Shown here: positions 15,056 to 21,890 of the stretch, piece by piece | How positions within the stretch are numbered: position 1 is the first letter of the stretch | Layout of the letters: every line of letters begins with the position of its first letter | Notes under the pieces: generated by a model | Told to the model about the DNA's origin: nothing | What the model saw: the letters and a program-made list of their open reading frames with translations, nothing else | The model's database searches: none | Made by a program: the position numbers and the translations under genes | Origin: Pseudomonadota bacterium | Lineage (GTDB): Bacteria; Pseudomonadota; Alphaproteobacteria; Caulobacterales; Caulobacteraceae | Direction: 5' to 3' | Assembly: GCA_023433655.1 (NCBI GenBank) | Contig: JAEYUE010000091.1 | Span: forward strand, 1-25,493 | Length of the DNA: 25,493 nucleotides

Positions 15056-15613
15056 ATGATCCCCACCATCCGCGATGCGACAGAAGACGACCTCACGGCC
15101 GTCAGCGGACTCTACGGGCGCGAGGTGCTGAACGGCACGGCGACCTTCGAGCTCGAGCCGCCGACCCGGGACGAGATGGCCGCGCGCTTCGCCGCCGTGC
15201 GGCGTCACGACCTGCCGTGGCTGGTCGCCGAGCTGGACGGTGCGTTCGCCGGCTACGCCTACGCGTCGCCGTTCCGGCCGCGCCCCGCCTATCGTTACGG
15301 GGTGGAGGTTTCGATCTATGTGGAGGAGGCCGCCCGTGGCCGCGGCGTGGGCCGGGCCCTGCTCGCGGCGCTGATCGGGCGGGTGCGGGATCGCGGGCTG
15401 AGGCACCTGATCGCGGCGATCAGCGACAGCGGGACCAGCGACGCCTCGATCGCCCTGCACCTGGCGCTCGGCTTCGCTGACGCCGGGGTCTACCGCCAGG
15501 TCGGATGGAAGTTCGATCGCTGGCTGGACGTGACGCTGATGCAGCTCGATCTGGCCCCGGACGGGGGGGCGCCGTCGGGGCCGGGGCTGGATCTGACGGG
15601 CGGCCTCGCCTGA
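15056..15613 (+). CDS. GNAT N-acetyltransferase, phosphinothricin/methionine-sulfone acetyltransferase type
   Basis: A 185-residue acetyl-CoA-dependent transferase. The order IRDATEDDL at the start, YGREVLNGTATFE, then VEVSIYVEEAARGRGVGRALL (about 82-102) with the acyl-CoA pyrophosphate loop RGRGVG, and HLALGFADAGVYRQVGWKFDRWLDV near the end is typical of the PAT/Bar/MddA subfamily. Those enzymes acetylate L-amino-acid analogues such as methionine sulfone, methionine sulfoximine or phosphinothricin. The actual substrate here is not determinable. The 19 or so C-terminal residues after the family core are Gly/Pro-rich. GGGACGGG precedes the ATG. Confidence 0.85.
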   Translation: MIPTIRDATEDDLTAVSGLYGREVLNGTATFELEPPTRDEMAARFAAVRRHDLPWLVAELDGAFAGYAYASPFRPRPAYRYGVEVSIYVEEAARGRGVGRALLAALIGRVRDRGLRHLIAAISDSGTSDASIALHLALGFADAGVYRQVGWKFDRWLDVTLMQLDLAPDGGAPSGPGLDLTGGLA

Positions 15614-15634
15614 AGGAACGGCCGGGCGGACGGC

Positions 15635-16090
15635 TCAGTGCGGCGCGATGTCGTCGGGCGGGGTCGACAGCCAGGGGGCCAGGCGGAACCGGCGCGGCGG
15701 CTCGCCCACGGTGCGGTGCTGGATGAACTGACGGGCGAAATCGACCACGGCGCAGATGGTCTGCTCGTCGAACGGCTTGGACACAGCCCCCAGGGCGCCG
15801 GCGAAGCCTTCCGGTATCTGCTCCGGATTGGCGGTGAGGAAGACCACCGCGGTCCCGTGCTCCCCGACCAGGGTCTGGGCGATTCGCGGACCGGTCATGC
15901 CGTCCAGCAGATTGATGTCGACCAGGGCGAGATCGGGCCGCTCCCGCCCGGCGATGCTGAAGGCGCTGGCCTGGTCCATGGCGCAGCCGACGACGTCGCA
16001 GCCGCATTCGCCCAGCACCAGTTCCAGCTCCATCGCCAGCAAAGCCTGGTCTTCGACGATGATCACCCGCAGGTCTGGACGATCCGGCAC
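15635..16090 (-). CDS. Single-domain response regulator (receiver protein)
   Basis: A 151-residue protein with one receiver domain: acidic pair Glu13-Asp14, phospho-acceptor Asp58 in LALVDINLLDG, Thr86 in VVFLTAN, and Lys105 in AVSKPF. All switch residues are present, so phosphorylation is expected. About 25 residues follow the receiver without a recognisable output domain, so it probably acts by protein contact or as a phosphate sink. The GTG start has GGGGGAGAG a few bases upstream. It is divergent from a HisKA_2-type kinase fragment, which suggests a pair. Confidence 0.88.
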   Translation of the reverse strand: MPDRPDLRVIIVEDQALLAMELELVLGECGCDVVGCAMDQASAFSIAGRERPDLALVDINLLDGMTGPRIAQTLVGEHGTAVVFLTANPEQIPEGFAGALGAVSKPFDEQTICAVVDFARQFIQHRTVGEPPRRFRLAPWLSTPPDDIAPH

Positions 16091-16134
16091 TTACTCTCCC
16101 CCGGGACGCTAACCAGACCCGTTTACACTGCTGT

Positions 16135-16148
16135 GTCCGATAGCGGAC
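16135..16148. promoter_or_regulatory. Inverted repeat between divergent regulator and kinase genes
   Basis: GTCCG-ATAG-CGGAC is a perfect 5-bp dyad with a four-base spacer in the 130-bp gap between the divergent two-component genes; a further CGGAC-like half (CGGACA) follows directly. It could bind a shared regulator. Evidence is limited to symmetry and position. Confidence 0.25.
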
Positions 16149-16220
16149 GGACAAACGCCTGATTGGCTATTTGGTTCTGTGTGGAGTAAGAATTCCGGGG
16201 CTTTCAGGCTTGGGGGAAAG

Positions 16221-16823
16221 ATGGCGACCGCAGCCGTAGAAGGCTTGGGCGAGACCGAGCGCCGGTTGCTGGACGGCTACCGGCTGCTGCAGACGCTCGT
16301 CGGCATCCGCCTGCGCAGCGTCACCGACCCCGAAAGCATCCGGCACCTGACCTGGCTGAGCGACGTGGCCGCGGCGATGGAGCTGATCGGCCGCCGGATG
16401 AGTGCGTCGGGGCCGCTGGACTTCGCCGGCTACCTCGAGGACGTCGCCGCCTTCTGGACGCGCGCCTGCGAGGGACGGCCGGTCCGGCTGGACGTGCGCG
16501 GCCAATCGGCGCTCCTGCCGGACAGCCACCTGCTGCCGCTGGCCATCATCACCCACGAATTGATCTCCAACGCCTGCCGGCACGCCTTCCCCGACGGGCG
16601 GCGCGGCTCGATCGCCGTGGCCTTCTCACGCGCCGTGGGCGGGGTCAGCCTGGTGGTGCGCGATTCGGGAATCGGGGCGGCGACCCTGGCGCCGGGCGAG
16701 GGCCTCGCCCTCGTCGAGGGTCTGGTGGAGCATCTGGGCGGGTCGATGAGCATCGAGACCGCGCCCGAAGCCGGGGTGGGCGTGCGCATCCGCCTGCCGC
16801 TGGAATCCGTCGCGTCCCACTGA
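16221..16823 (+). CDS. HisKA_2-type sensor kinase fragment lacking the phospho-acceptor His
   Basis: A 200-residue soluble protein with no sensor or membrane domain. Residues 12-80 resemble the HisKA_2 dimerisation helices, and 100-195 an HATPase domain: N-box HELISNACRHAF (112-123, Glu113 and Asn117), DSGIG (148-152) and GEGLALVEGLVEHLGG (159-174). In HisKA_2 kinases the first helix carries H-R-x-x-N-x-L-Q; here the aligned residues are LDGYRLLQ (17-24), with Leu17 where the His should be. Autophosphorylation on that site is therefore not expected. I chose ATG 16221, preceded by GGGGG; an in-frame GTG at 16179 would add 14 residues. Confidence 0.78.
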   Translation: MATAAVEGLGETERRLLDGYRLLQTLVGIRLRSVTDPESIRHLTWLSDVAAAMELIGRRMSASGPLDFAGYLEDVAAFWTRACEGRPVRLDVRGQSALLPDSHLLPLAIITHELISNACRHAFPDGRRGSIAVAFSRAVGGVSLVVRDSGIGAATLAPGEGLALVEGLVEHLGGSMSIETAPEAGVGVRIRLPLESVASH

Positions 16824-16954
16824 AGACATGGCGGGGACCGCGCAGTTGCTCCGGCGCCCCGCCGAAGATTCCGTCCCGACCGCGCCCGCCAACGGCCGAA
16901 CGGAGACATCCGCAGCGGGGTCGTCTATGCAGACCGCTCAGTGATGAGGATGAG

Positions 16955-17416
16955 ATGAACCTGTTGATCGGGCTGGCGATCCTGTCGCTGTCGCAACAAG
17001 CCGCTGAACGCCGCGGCTTCAATGCATCGGAGTGGACCGCCCTTCCAAGTCCGGACCAGTACGCAGCTTCTGTGCGCTTGGGCGAGGCGCAGCCCGAAGG
17101 GCGACTGAGCTGGGTCCGGCTGGAGTTCAAGAAGCCGCAGTCGATGGACGAACTCCTCTACGTCTCCATGGTCACCCGCATGCTGATCGACTGCGCCGGA
17201 GGCCGGGCGAAGATCGACGCGTGGGCGACGTTCTCGGAGCCGAACACCTATGGCGACCGGACCATGGGCGGGCCTTCCCTGGACCAGGAACGATGGGAAC
17301 CCGTCGCCGAGGGCAGCCTGTTCGACATCGTGTCCGATGCGGTCTGTGGCGGGGGCGCCGGGCCGGAGTTCGATTACCTGCCGGGCACAGGCGTCGACAA
17401 TCCGAGCTACTTCTGA
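16955..17416 (+). CDS. Secreted small protein, surface-adhesin-E-like
   Basis: A 153-residue protein with a short hydrophobic N-terminus (residues 2-13) that may act as a signal peptide. The mature domain has two cysteines, Cys80 in RMLIDCAGG and Cys131 in SDAVCGG, with a Trp114-containing segment DQERWEPVAEGSLFDIV between them. This layout (a DCA motif, then W..V..GS, then a late Cys) recalls the surface-adhesin E-like family, but the match is by eye and weak. AGGA precedes the ATG. No operon partner is evident; tRNA-Gln lies downstream on the other strand. A role is unknown. Confidence 0.65.
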   Translation: MNLLIGLAILSLSQQAAERRGFNASEWTALPSPDQYAASVRLGEAQPEGRLSWVRLEFKKPQSMDELLYVSMVTRMLIDCAGGRAKIDAWATFSEPNTYGDRTMGGPSLDQERWEPVAEGSLFDIVSDAVCGGGAGPEFDYLPGTGVDNPSYF

Positions 17417-17550
17417 GCCGTCTGACGGTCGGGTCCTGCCGGGCAGCCCCCCACGCGCCCAGCCGCTGCTGCGGGTTCGATGCATTCCTGAAAGCGACCC
17501 GGCCTCGAATACGCGCTTTGGCGGAGGCGGGCCGATGATCGAAGAACGGA

Positions 17551-17624
17551 TGGCTGGGGAACTAGGACTCGAACCTAGAATGACGGTACCAAAAACCGGA
17601 GTGTTACCAATACACCATTCCCCA
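17551..17624 (-). tRNA. tRNA-Gln (anticodon UUG)
   Basis: On the minus strand a full cloverleaf folds: acceptor TGGGGAA/TTCCCCA with discriminator G and an encoded CCA end, D-stem GTGT/ACAC, anticodon loop TTTTGGT with TTG at 34-36, and T-arm CTAGG-TTCGAGT-CCTAG. U1-A72 and G73 match glutamine identity. The anticodon stem is CCGGT/ACCGT, which leaves a C27-U43 mismatch at its top. Confidence 0.95.
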
Positions 17625-17639
17625 GCAGGTCCGGCGTTT

Positions 17640-17657
17640 CCGGGGGCGAACCCCCGG
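17640..17657 (-). other. GC hairpin in the tRNA-Gln leader
   Basis: CCGGGGG-CGAA-CCCCCGG is a perfect 7-bp stem; on the minus strand, where it would be transcribed, the loop is TTCG. It lies between the candidate tRNA-Gln promoter and the tRNA 5' end (17624), so it may mark a 5'-leader structure or a processing boundary. Confidence 0.4.
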
Positions 17658-17666
17658 GAGGCGTGC

Positions 17667-17695
17667 GAGATACGACAAGGTCGCGGGGGATGCAA
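17667..17695 (-). promoter_or_regulatory. Candidate promoter for tRNA-Gln
   Basis: On the minus strand TTGCAT (17695-17690) and TATCTC (17672-17667) are separated by exactly 17 bases. A transcript would begin near 17660, giving a leader of about 36 bases before the mature tRNA. Confidence 0.4.
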
Positions 17696-17737
17696 GAACC
17701 GGTTTCGAGACTATTTTGCGGGGCGGCGTTTCCGCGC

Positions 17738-17766
17738 TTGCGGGGGCCCGACCCCCTCGTTATAAG
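17738..17766 (+). promoter_or_regulatory. Candidate promoter for tRNA-Pro
   Basis: TTGCGG (17738-17743) and TATAAG (17761-17766) are separated by 17 bases and followed by a GC-rich discriminator (CCCGC), as is usual for stable-RNA promoters. The tRNA begins at 17781. The spacer contains an inverted GGGGG/CCCCC pair. Confidence 0.5.
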
Positions 17767-17780
17767 CCCGCTCCTCAAGT

Positions 17781-17857
17781 CGGAGTGTGGCTCAGTCTGG
17801 TAGAGCACTGCGTTCGGGACGCAGGGGTCGCAGGTTCGAATCCTGCCACTCCGACCA
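17781..17857 (+). tRNA. tRNA-Pro (anticodon CGG)
   Basis: A 77-base cloverleaf: acceptor CGGAGTG/CACTCCG, discriminator A and encoded CCA; D-arm GCTC/GAGC; anticodon stem CTGCG/CGCAG with loop TTCGGGA giving CGG; T-arm GCAGG-TTCGAAT-CCTGC. All stems are fully paired. It reads CCG, a common proline codon in this GC-rich genome. Confidence 0.97.
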
Positions 17858-17921
17858 TTCTTTCCCGAGGCCCTGAAGCATCGGCGGCGAGACGAAAGTC
17901 CGCCCCGCCGCCGGGCCGAAA

Positions 17922-18809
17922 TCACCGGTACAGAACGATCTCCTCACCCTCGGGCGTGCGGCCGCTGAGGCGGTTCGGGCCGCCGCGCAGGATGGCCACG
18001 GTCGCGCCGCCGGCCTTGTAGAGCACCACCTGCCGGTCCTCGAGCCGCCAGCTGGACACGAACATCAGGTCCTCGAAACAGCCCGAGGCCGACGCCTGCA
18101 TCGCCCCGAAGGCCGGGTTGGTGGTCAGGCGCAGGCTGCACTCGCGACGATGGCCGGTGTTGGTCACCTCCACATGGCGCCAGGTCCCGGCCCAGGCGTC
18201 CTCCCGCGGCCGGGCCGCCCAGCCGCTGTCGCGGCGGTCGTCGCGGTCGTCGTCGGCCATCGGGCCGGGGCCTTCGTCGCCGGGGCGCCGCAGGGTCAGG
18301 CCGTCGCCGAGCAGCCGGCCCTCGACGAGGGATAGCCGCGGTCCGTTCTGGTCGGACGCGCCGCGGAACAGCAGCACCTCGCCATTCTCGACCCGCCAGT
18401 TGCTGATGCGGGCCAGCCGCGACGGGCAGTCCTCGGTCTGCACCCCGCGCACGCCGAGGAAGCCGCGCTCGCCGAAGATCAACCGGCAGTCGCCGACGTC
18501 GCGGCCGCCATCGTCGGCCAGCCAGGCGCCGAAGACGTCGTCGGGACGGGCCGGCTCGGCGCGGCGACGCCACTCCGGCTGGCGCGCGCCGCCGCCGAGC
18601 GCCCCGATCAGGGCCTCGCCGAGCGCCTCGCCGTCGACCGAGACCGAGCCGCCGACTGTGGTCGAGCGCGTGGTGGTCGTGGTGGTGTCGCCGTCGCGGG
18701 TGGTGGTGGTGGTCGAGCGGGTGGTCGAGCGCTCGACGGACTGGGCGAAGGCGGGCGCGGCCGCAGCCGCAAGCGCGGCCGCCGCGAGGACGGCGATGGA
18801 TCTGGACAT
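17922..18809 (-). CDS. Secreted protein with two AprI/Inh-like (metalloprotease-inhibitor-type) domains
   Basis: A 295-residue protein with a clear signal peptide (1-22, cleavage after AFA). A Ser/Thr/Arg low-complexity stretch follows (about 25-52), encoded by repetitive GTGGT/GTCGAGCG-type DNA. Two similar domains then occur at about 90-160 and 205-290. Each has a G-x-W start (GAWLAD, GTWRHV), two cysteines exactly 20 apart (108/128 and 224/244) and a Trp ten residues after the second Cys (138, 254), as in AprI/Inh beta-barrel inhibitors. An Asp/Arg-rich linker joins them. Predicted site: periplasm or secreted. Starting at ATG 18809 gives a proper signal peptide; a longer reading adds 19 residues. 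Confidence 0.72.
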   Translation of the reverse strand: MSRSIAVLAAAALAAAAAPAFAQSVERSTTRSTTTTTRDGDTTTTTTRSTTVGGSVSVDGEALGEALIGALGGGARQPEWRRRAEPARPDDVFGAWLADDGGRDVGDCRLIFGERGFLGVRGVQTEDCPSRLARISNWRVENGEVLLFRGASDQNGPRLSLVEGRLLGDGLTLRRPGDEGPGPMADDDRDDRRDSGWAARPREDAWAGTWRHVEVTNTGHRRECSLRLTTNPAFGAMQASASGCFEDLMFVSSWRLEDRQVVLYKAGGATVAILRGGPNRLSGRTPEGEEIVLYR

Positions 18810-18862
18810 GGTTACCCCCAAGCTGAACAGGAGGCGGAGGCTAGGGAAACCCCGGCCGCGCT

Positions 18863-19882
18863 TCAACCTTCGGATGCGCGGCCCGCCACCTTCGCCAGAT
18901 GGGCCCCGACCGCTTCAATCGGGCGGCGGCCGAGCGCTGCGCGGCGGGCCAGCAGGTCGGGCGAGCCGGCGTCGTAATCAGCCATCAGCCGCTGTACGAA
19001 GGCTCCCGAGCGGACCTCGGCCAGCACCTCGTCCATGGCCGCCTTCGACGCCTCGCCGATGATCCGCGGGCCGGTCAGATAGGCCCCGTACTCTGCCGTG
19101 TTGGAGACGCGGCCGAAAGCGCCGGCGATGCCCATGGAGAACATCAGGTCGGTGACCAGCTTGACCTCGTAGAAGCATTCGAACCACGCCACCTCGGGCG
19201 GATAGCCGGCCTCGATCAGCTTGCTGAAGGCGGCATCGATCAGCTGGCCCACGCCGCCGCACAGCACCACCTGCTCGCCGAACAGGTCCGATTCGCATTC
19301 GGCGGCGAAGGTGGTCTCGAGGATGCCCTTGCGGCCGCAGCCCAGCGCCGCGGCGTAGGACAGGCCGAGCGCATGGGCCCCGCCGGTGGCGTCCTGGTGC
19401 ACGCCGAACAGGGCGAACACCCCCTCCCCCTCGACATAGAGGTCGCGGATGCGCGGCCCGATGCCCTTCGGCGAGGCGAGGATGACGTCGAGGTCGGGCC
19501 GCGGCTTCACCAGGCCGAAGCGGACCGACAGGCCGTGGGCGAAGACCAGGGCCGCGCCGGGCCGGATGTTGGGCTCCAGCTCGTCGCGCCACAGGTCGCG
19601 GTGGGCCTCGTCCGAGACCATGACGGCGACGACATCGGCGCCACCGGCGGCCTCGCCGGCGGTGCGCACCTCGAACCCGTCGGCGCGCGCCTTGTCCCGC
19701 GTGGCCGAGCCCGCCTTCAGGCCGACGACGATGTCGGCTACGCCCGAGTCGCGCAGGTTCAGGGCGTGGGTCCGGCCCTGGCTGCCGTAGCCGATCACGG
19801 CGACGCGCTTGCCGCGGATGATCGACAGATCGCAGTCGCGGTCATGGAAGACAGGCAGGGGCGTGCTTAGGTGTCCGGTCAT
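18863..19882 (-). CDS. Ketol-acid reductoisomerase-like protein (divergent IlvC)
   Basis: A 339-residue class I KARI homologue: NADPH-binding IGYGSQGRTHALNLRDSG, phosphate-binding GSATRDKA, FAHGLSVRFG, metal ligands in ESDLFGEQ and FECFYEVKL, and SNTAEYG near the end. These enzymes convert acetolactate and acetohydroxybutyrate in Ile/Val/Leu synthesis. The catalytic carboxylates are kept, but several near-invariant segments differ: SPKGIGPRIRDLY replaces the usual APKGPGHTVR, and GRTH replaces GHAH. It may be a second, paralogous copy. The start is uncertain: ATG 19882 gives 339 residues, GTG 19888 has better ribosome-site spacing (AAGGGG), and ATG 19894 is also in frame. Confidence 0.85.
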   Translation of the reverse strand: MTGHLSTPLPVFHDRDCDLSIIRGKRVAVIGYGSQGRTHALNLRDSGVADIVVGLKAGSATRDKARADGFEVRTAGEAAGGADVVAVMVSDEAHRDLWRDELEPNIRPGAALVFAHGLSVRFGLVKPRPDLDVILASPKGIGPRIRDLYVEGEGVFALFGVHQDATGGAHALGLSYAAALGCGRKGILETTFAAECESDLFGEQVVLCGGVGQLIDAAFSKLIEAGYPPEVAWFECFYEVKLVTDLMFSMGIAGAFGRVSNTAEYGAYLTGPRIIGEASKAAMDEVLAEVRSGAFVQRLMADYDAGSPDLLARRAALGRRPIEAVGAHLAKVAGRASEG

Positions 19883-20429
19883 GAGCACAGACATAACCCC
19901 TTCCGACGTCGTCGCCTTCTGGAAAGAGGCCGGGCCCTCGAAGTGGTTCGCCAAGGACGACGCCTTCGACGCCGAATTCCGCCGGCGCTTTCACGACGCC
20001 CACGTCGCCGCCGCGCGGCGCGAACTGGACCACTGGGCGGAGACGCCCGAAGGCGTGCTGGCCCTGATGATCCTGCTGGACCAGTTCCCGCGGAATTGCT
20101 TCCGCAACACCGGCCACGCCTTCGCCACCGACCCGCTGGCGCGGATGTTCGCCATCCGGGCCCTGGACGCCGGCTTCGACCGGGCCCTGGAGAACGACCT
20201 GCGCCGGTTCCTGTACCTGCCGCTGCAGCACGCCGAGGACATGGCCCTGCAGGACCGGCAGCTGGCGCTGTTCCAGACCATGGAGCGGCCCGACGACGAC
20301 CGCTGGGCCGAGCATCACCACGCGATCATCGAACGCTTCGGCCGCTTCCCGCACCGGAACAGGGCGCTCGGCCGCCAGTCGACGCCCGAGGAGCTGGCCT
20401 TCCTGGAGCAGGACGGCTTCCGGGGCTGA
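19881..20429 (+). CDS. DUF924 family protein
   Basis: A 182-residue all-helical cytoplasmic protein of the DUF924 family, which adopts a TPR-like fold. Characteristic blocks are VVAFWKEAGPSKWFAKDDAFDAEFRRRF at the N-terminus, LALMILLDQFPRNCFRNT (about 58-75), DPLARMFAIRALDAG, FLYLPLQHAEDMALQDRQL and RFGRFPHRNRALGRQSTPEE near the end. Function is unknown. The ATG overlaps the ATG of the ilvC-like gene on the opposite strand (both within CATG at 19880-19883). TAGGTG about ten bases upstream is a weak ribosome-binding site. Confidence 0.9.
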   Translation: MSTDITPSDVVAFWKEAGPSKWFAKDDAFDAEFRRRFHDAHVAAARRELDHWAETPEGVLALMILLDQFPRNCFRNTGHAFATDPLARMFAIRALDAGFDRALENDLRRFLYLPLQHAEDMALQDRQLALFQTMERPDDDRWAEHHHAIIERFGRFPHRNRALGRQSTPEELAFLEQDGFRG

Positions 20430-20432
20430 GCC

Positions 20433-20687
20433 ATGCAGCGCTGCCGCGAATGCGAGATCATCCTGCAGGAGGGCCGCAACTGGCACGCCTCCTATGCGGC
20501 GCGGAACTACCGCCATTGCATGGAGTGCGCGCGCGCCTATTCGCGCCAGCGCTACGGCAAGCTGAAGCCGACGGTGAAGCGGCGCGTGCCGGTCGCGGGA
20601 ATGACCGCGCGCACGCCCATGACGGCGCGGGACCGGGCAGTGCGCAACCGGGCGGAGCTGGCCCGGCAGCGGCGGGACAAGGGCTGA
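20433..20687 (+). CDS. Small protein with a CxxC...CxxC zinc-ribbon-like motif
   Basis: An 84-residue basic protein whose N-terminal half has Cys4-x2-Cys7 and Cys29-x2-Cys32, a layout that would bind one zinc ion. The C-terminal half (about 38-84) is rich in Arg and Lys, suggesting nucleic-acid contact. I do not recognise a named family; it resembles short HNH-associated or ribosome-linked zinc ribbons only in the cysteine pattern. It starts three bases after the DUF924 stop, so the two are probably co-transcribed. GGGGCTGAG upstream can serve as ribosome-binding site. Confidence 0.65.
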   Translation: MQRCRECEIILQEGRNWHASYAARNYRHCMECARAYSRQRYGKLKPTVKRRVPVAGMTARTPMTARDRAVRNRAELARQRRDKG

Positions 20688-20805
20688 ACATTCTCCACAG
20701 GGACGCGATCCGGCTGGGGACGACGCCGTCCGGGGCGCATCCAGCTGTTAGCAACCGAATCGGAGCGGATGCCTCGTCGGGCGAATCGGCGGCACTCTGG
20801 TCCGC

Positions 20806-21663
20806 ATGAACGCCGCCGTCGCCCTCGCCGATCTTCAGGACCGCACCGGAGCCGTCGCGGCCGACCACCCGGAATGGCAGTACCTCAACCTGCTGCGCGA
20901 CATTCTCGACAACGGCGCGCGGCGCGACGACCGCACGGGCACCGGGACGCTGGGCGTATTCGGGCGGCAGATGCGCTTCGACCTGTCGAAGGGCTTTCCG
21001 CTGCTGACCACCAAGAAGCTGCACACGCGGTCGATCATCGTCGAACTGCTGTGGTTCCTGCGCGGCGAGACCAACATCGGCTGGCTGAAGGAGAACGGGG
21101 TCAGCATCTGGGACGAATGGGCCGACGCCGAGGGCGAGCTGGGGCCGGTCTACGGCAAGCAGTGGCGGTCTTGGTCCGCGCCGGACGGCCGGGTGATCGA
21201 CCAGATCGAGAAGCTGGTCGAGGGGCTGAAGACCAATCCCAACAGCCGCCGCCACATCGTCACCGCCTGGAACCCGGCCGACATCGACGACATGGCCCTG
21301 CCGCCCTGCCACTGCCTGTTCCAGTTCTTCGTCGCCGACGGCAGGCTGAGCTGCCAGCTGTACCAGCGCTCGGCCGATGTCTTCCTCGGCGTGCCGTTCA
21401 ACATCGCCTCCTACGCCCTGCTGACGATGATGATCGCCCAGGTGACCGGGCTGGAGCCGGGCGAGTTCGTGCACACCTTCGGCGACGCCCACCTGTATCT
21501 GAACCACGTCGAGCAGGCGGAGACGCAGCTGGCCCGCGAGCCGCTGGCCCTGCCGACGATGACCATCGCGCCGAAGACCGACCTGTTCGCCTACCGGCTG
21601 GAGGACTTCGTGCTGGACGGCTACCAGCCTTGGCCGCACATCAAGGCCCCGGTGGCGGTGTGA
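20806..21663 (+). CDS. thyA: Thymidylate synthase
   Basis: A 285-residue enzyme that methylates dUMP to dTMP using methylene-tetrahydrofolate. Landmarks: DDRTGTGTLGVFGRQMRFDL, FPLLTTKKLHTRSIIVELLWFLRG, the nucleophile Cys168 in LPPCHCLFQFFV, QRSADVFLGVPFNIASYALL, and a C-terminal IKAPVAV. It is about 20 residues longer at the N-terminus than the E. coli enzyme; the first family-like residues (EWQYLNLLRDIL) begin at residue 23. No strong ribosome-binding site precedes the ATG. Its product dihydrofolate is recycled by FolA, encoded two genes on. The stop codon touches copy 2 of the dispersed repeat. Confidence 0.97.
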   Translation: MNAAVALADLQDRTGAVAADHPEWQYLNLLRDILDNGARRDDRTGTGTLGVFGRQMRFDLSKGFPLLTTKKLHTRSIIVELLWFLRGETNIGWLKENGVSIWDEWADAEGELGPVYGKQWRSWSAPDGRVIDQIEKLVEGLKTNPNSRRHIVTAWNPADIDDMALPPCHCLFQFFVADGRLSCQLYQRSADVFLGVPFNIASYALLTMMIAQVTGLEPGEFVHTFGDAHLYLNHVEQAETQLAREPLALPTMTIAPKTDLFAYRLEDFVLDGYQPWPHIKAPVAV

Positions 21664-21861
21664 TCTCCTGTCTCCTCCCCGGCGCAGGGCGACGGGGAGG
21701 GGGACCATCCGGAGCCACGAGCGGAGGATGGTGGAGGGGTGAGGCGGAGCCCCGATTTTCGAAACGGTCCCGGGACAGACCTCGACCACCGCGGCGCGGC
21801 TTCACCCCTCCACCGCTTCGCGGTCCCCCTCCCCATCGCTGCGCGACGGGGAGGAGACAGG
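21664..21861. repeat. Dispersed palindromic repeat element, copy 2 (inverted relative to copy 1)
   Basis: About 190 bp between the thyA stop (21661-21663) and the MazG-like gene (21891). Read on the minus strand it matches copy 1 at 544-746: GTCTCCTCCCC, GGGGAGGGGGACCGCGAAGC, GGTGGAGGGGTGAAG, then a divergent centre, CCCCTCCACCATCCT, GGCTCCGGATGGTCCCCCTC and GGAGGAGACAGG. GTCTCC begins at 21670 and GGAGAC ends at 21858. As in copy 1, the outer edge follows a TGATCTC stop-codon context. The element sits inside what would otherwise be one operon. Confidence 0.8.
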
Positions 21862-21890
21862 TTGGCCGCCTTGTCTGTAGAACCGCCGAC

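Noticed and set aside
17667..17857. The tRNA pair considered as an attachment site for an integrated element
   Set aside because: No integrase, no direct repeat of a tRNA 3' end and no foreign-looking genes nearby.
18660..18740. Tandem GTGGT/GTCGAGCG-like DNA considered as a CRISPR or regulatory repeat
   Set aside because: It is in frame within the secreted AprI/Inh-like gene and encodes its Thr/Arg linker; unit length is irregular and there are no spacers.
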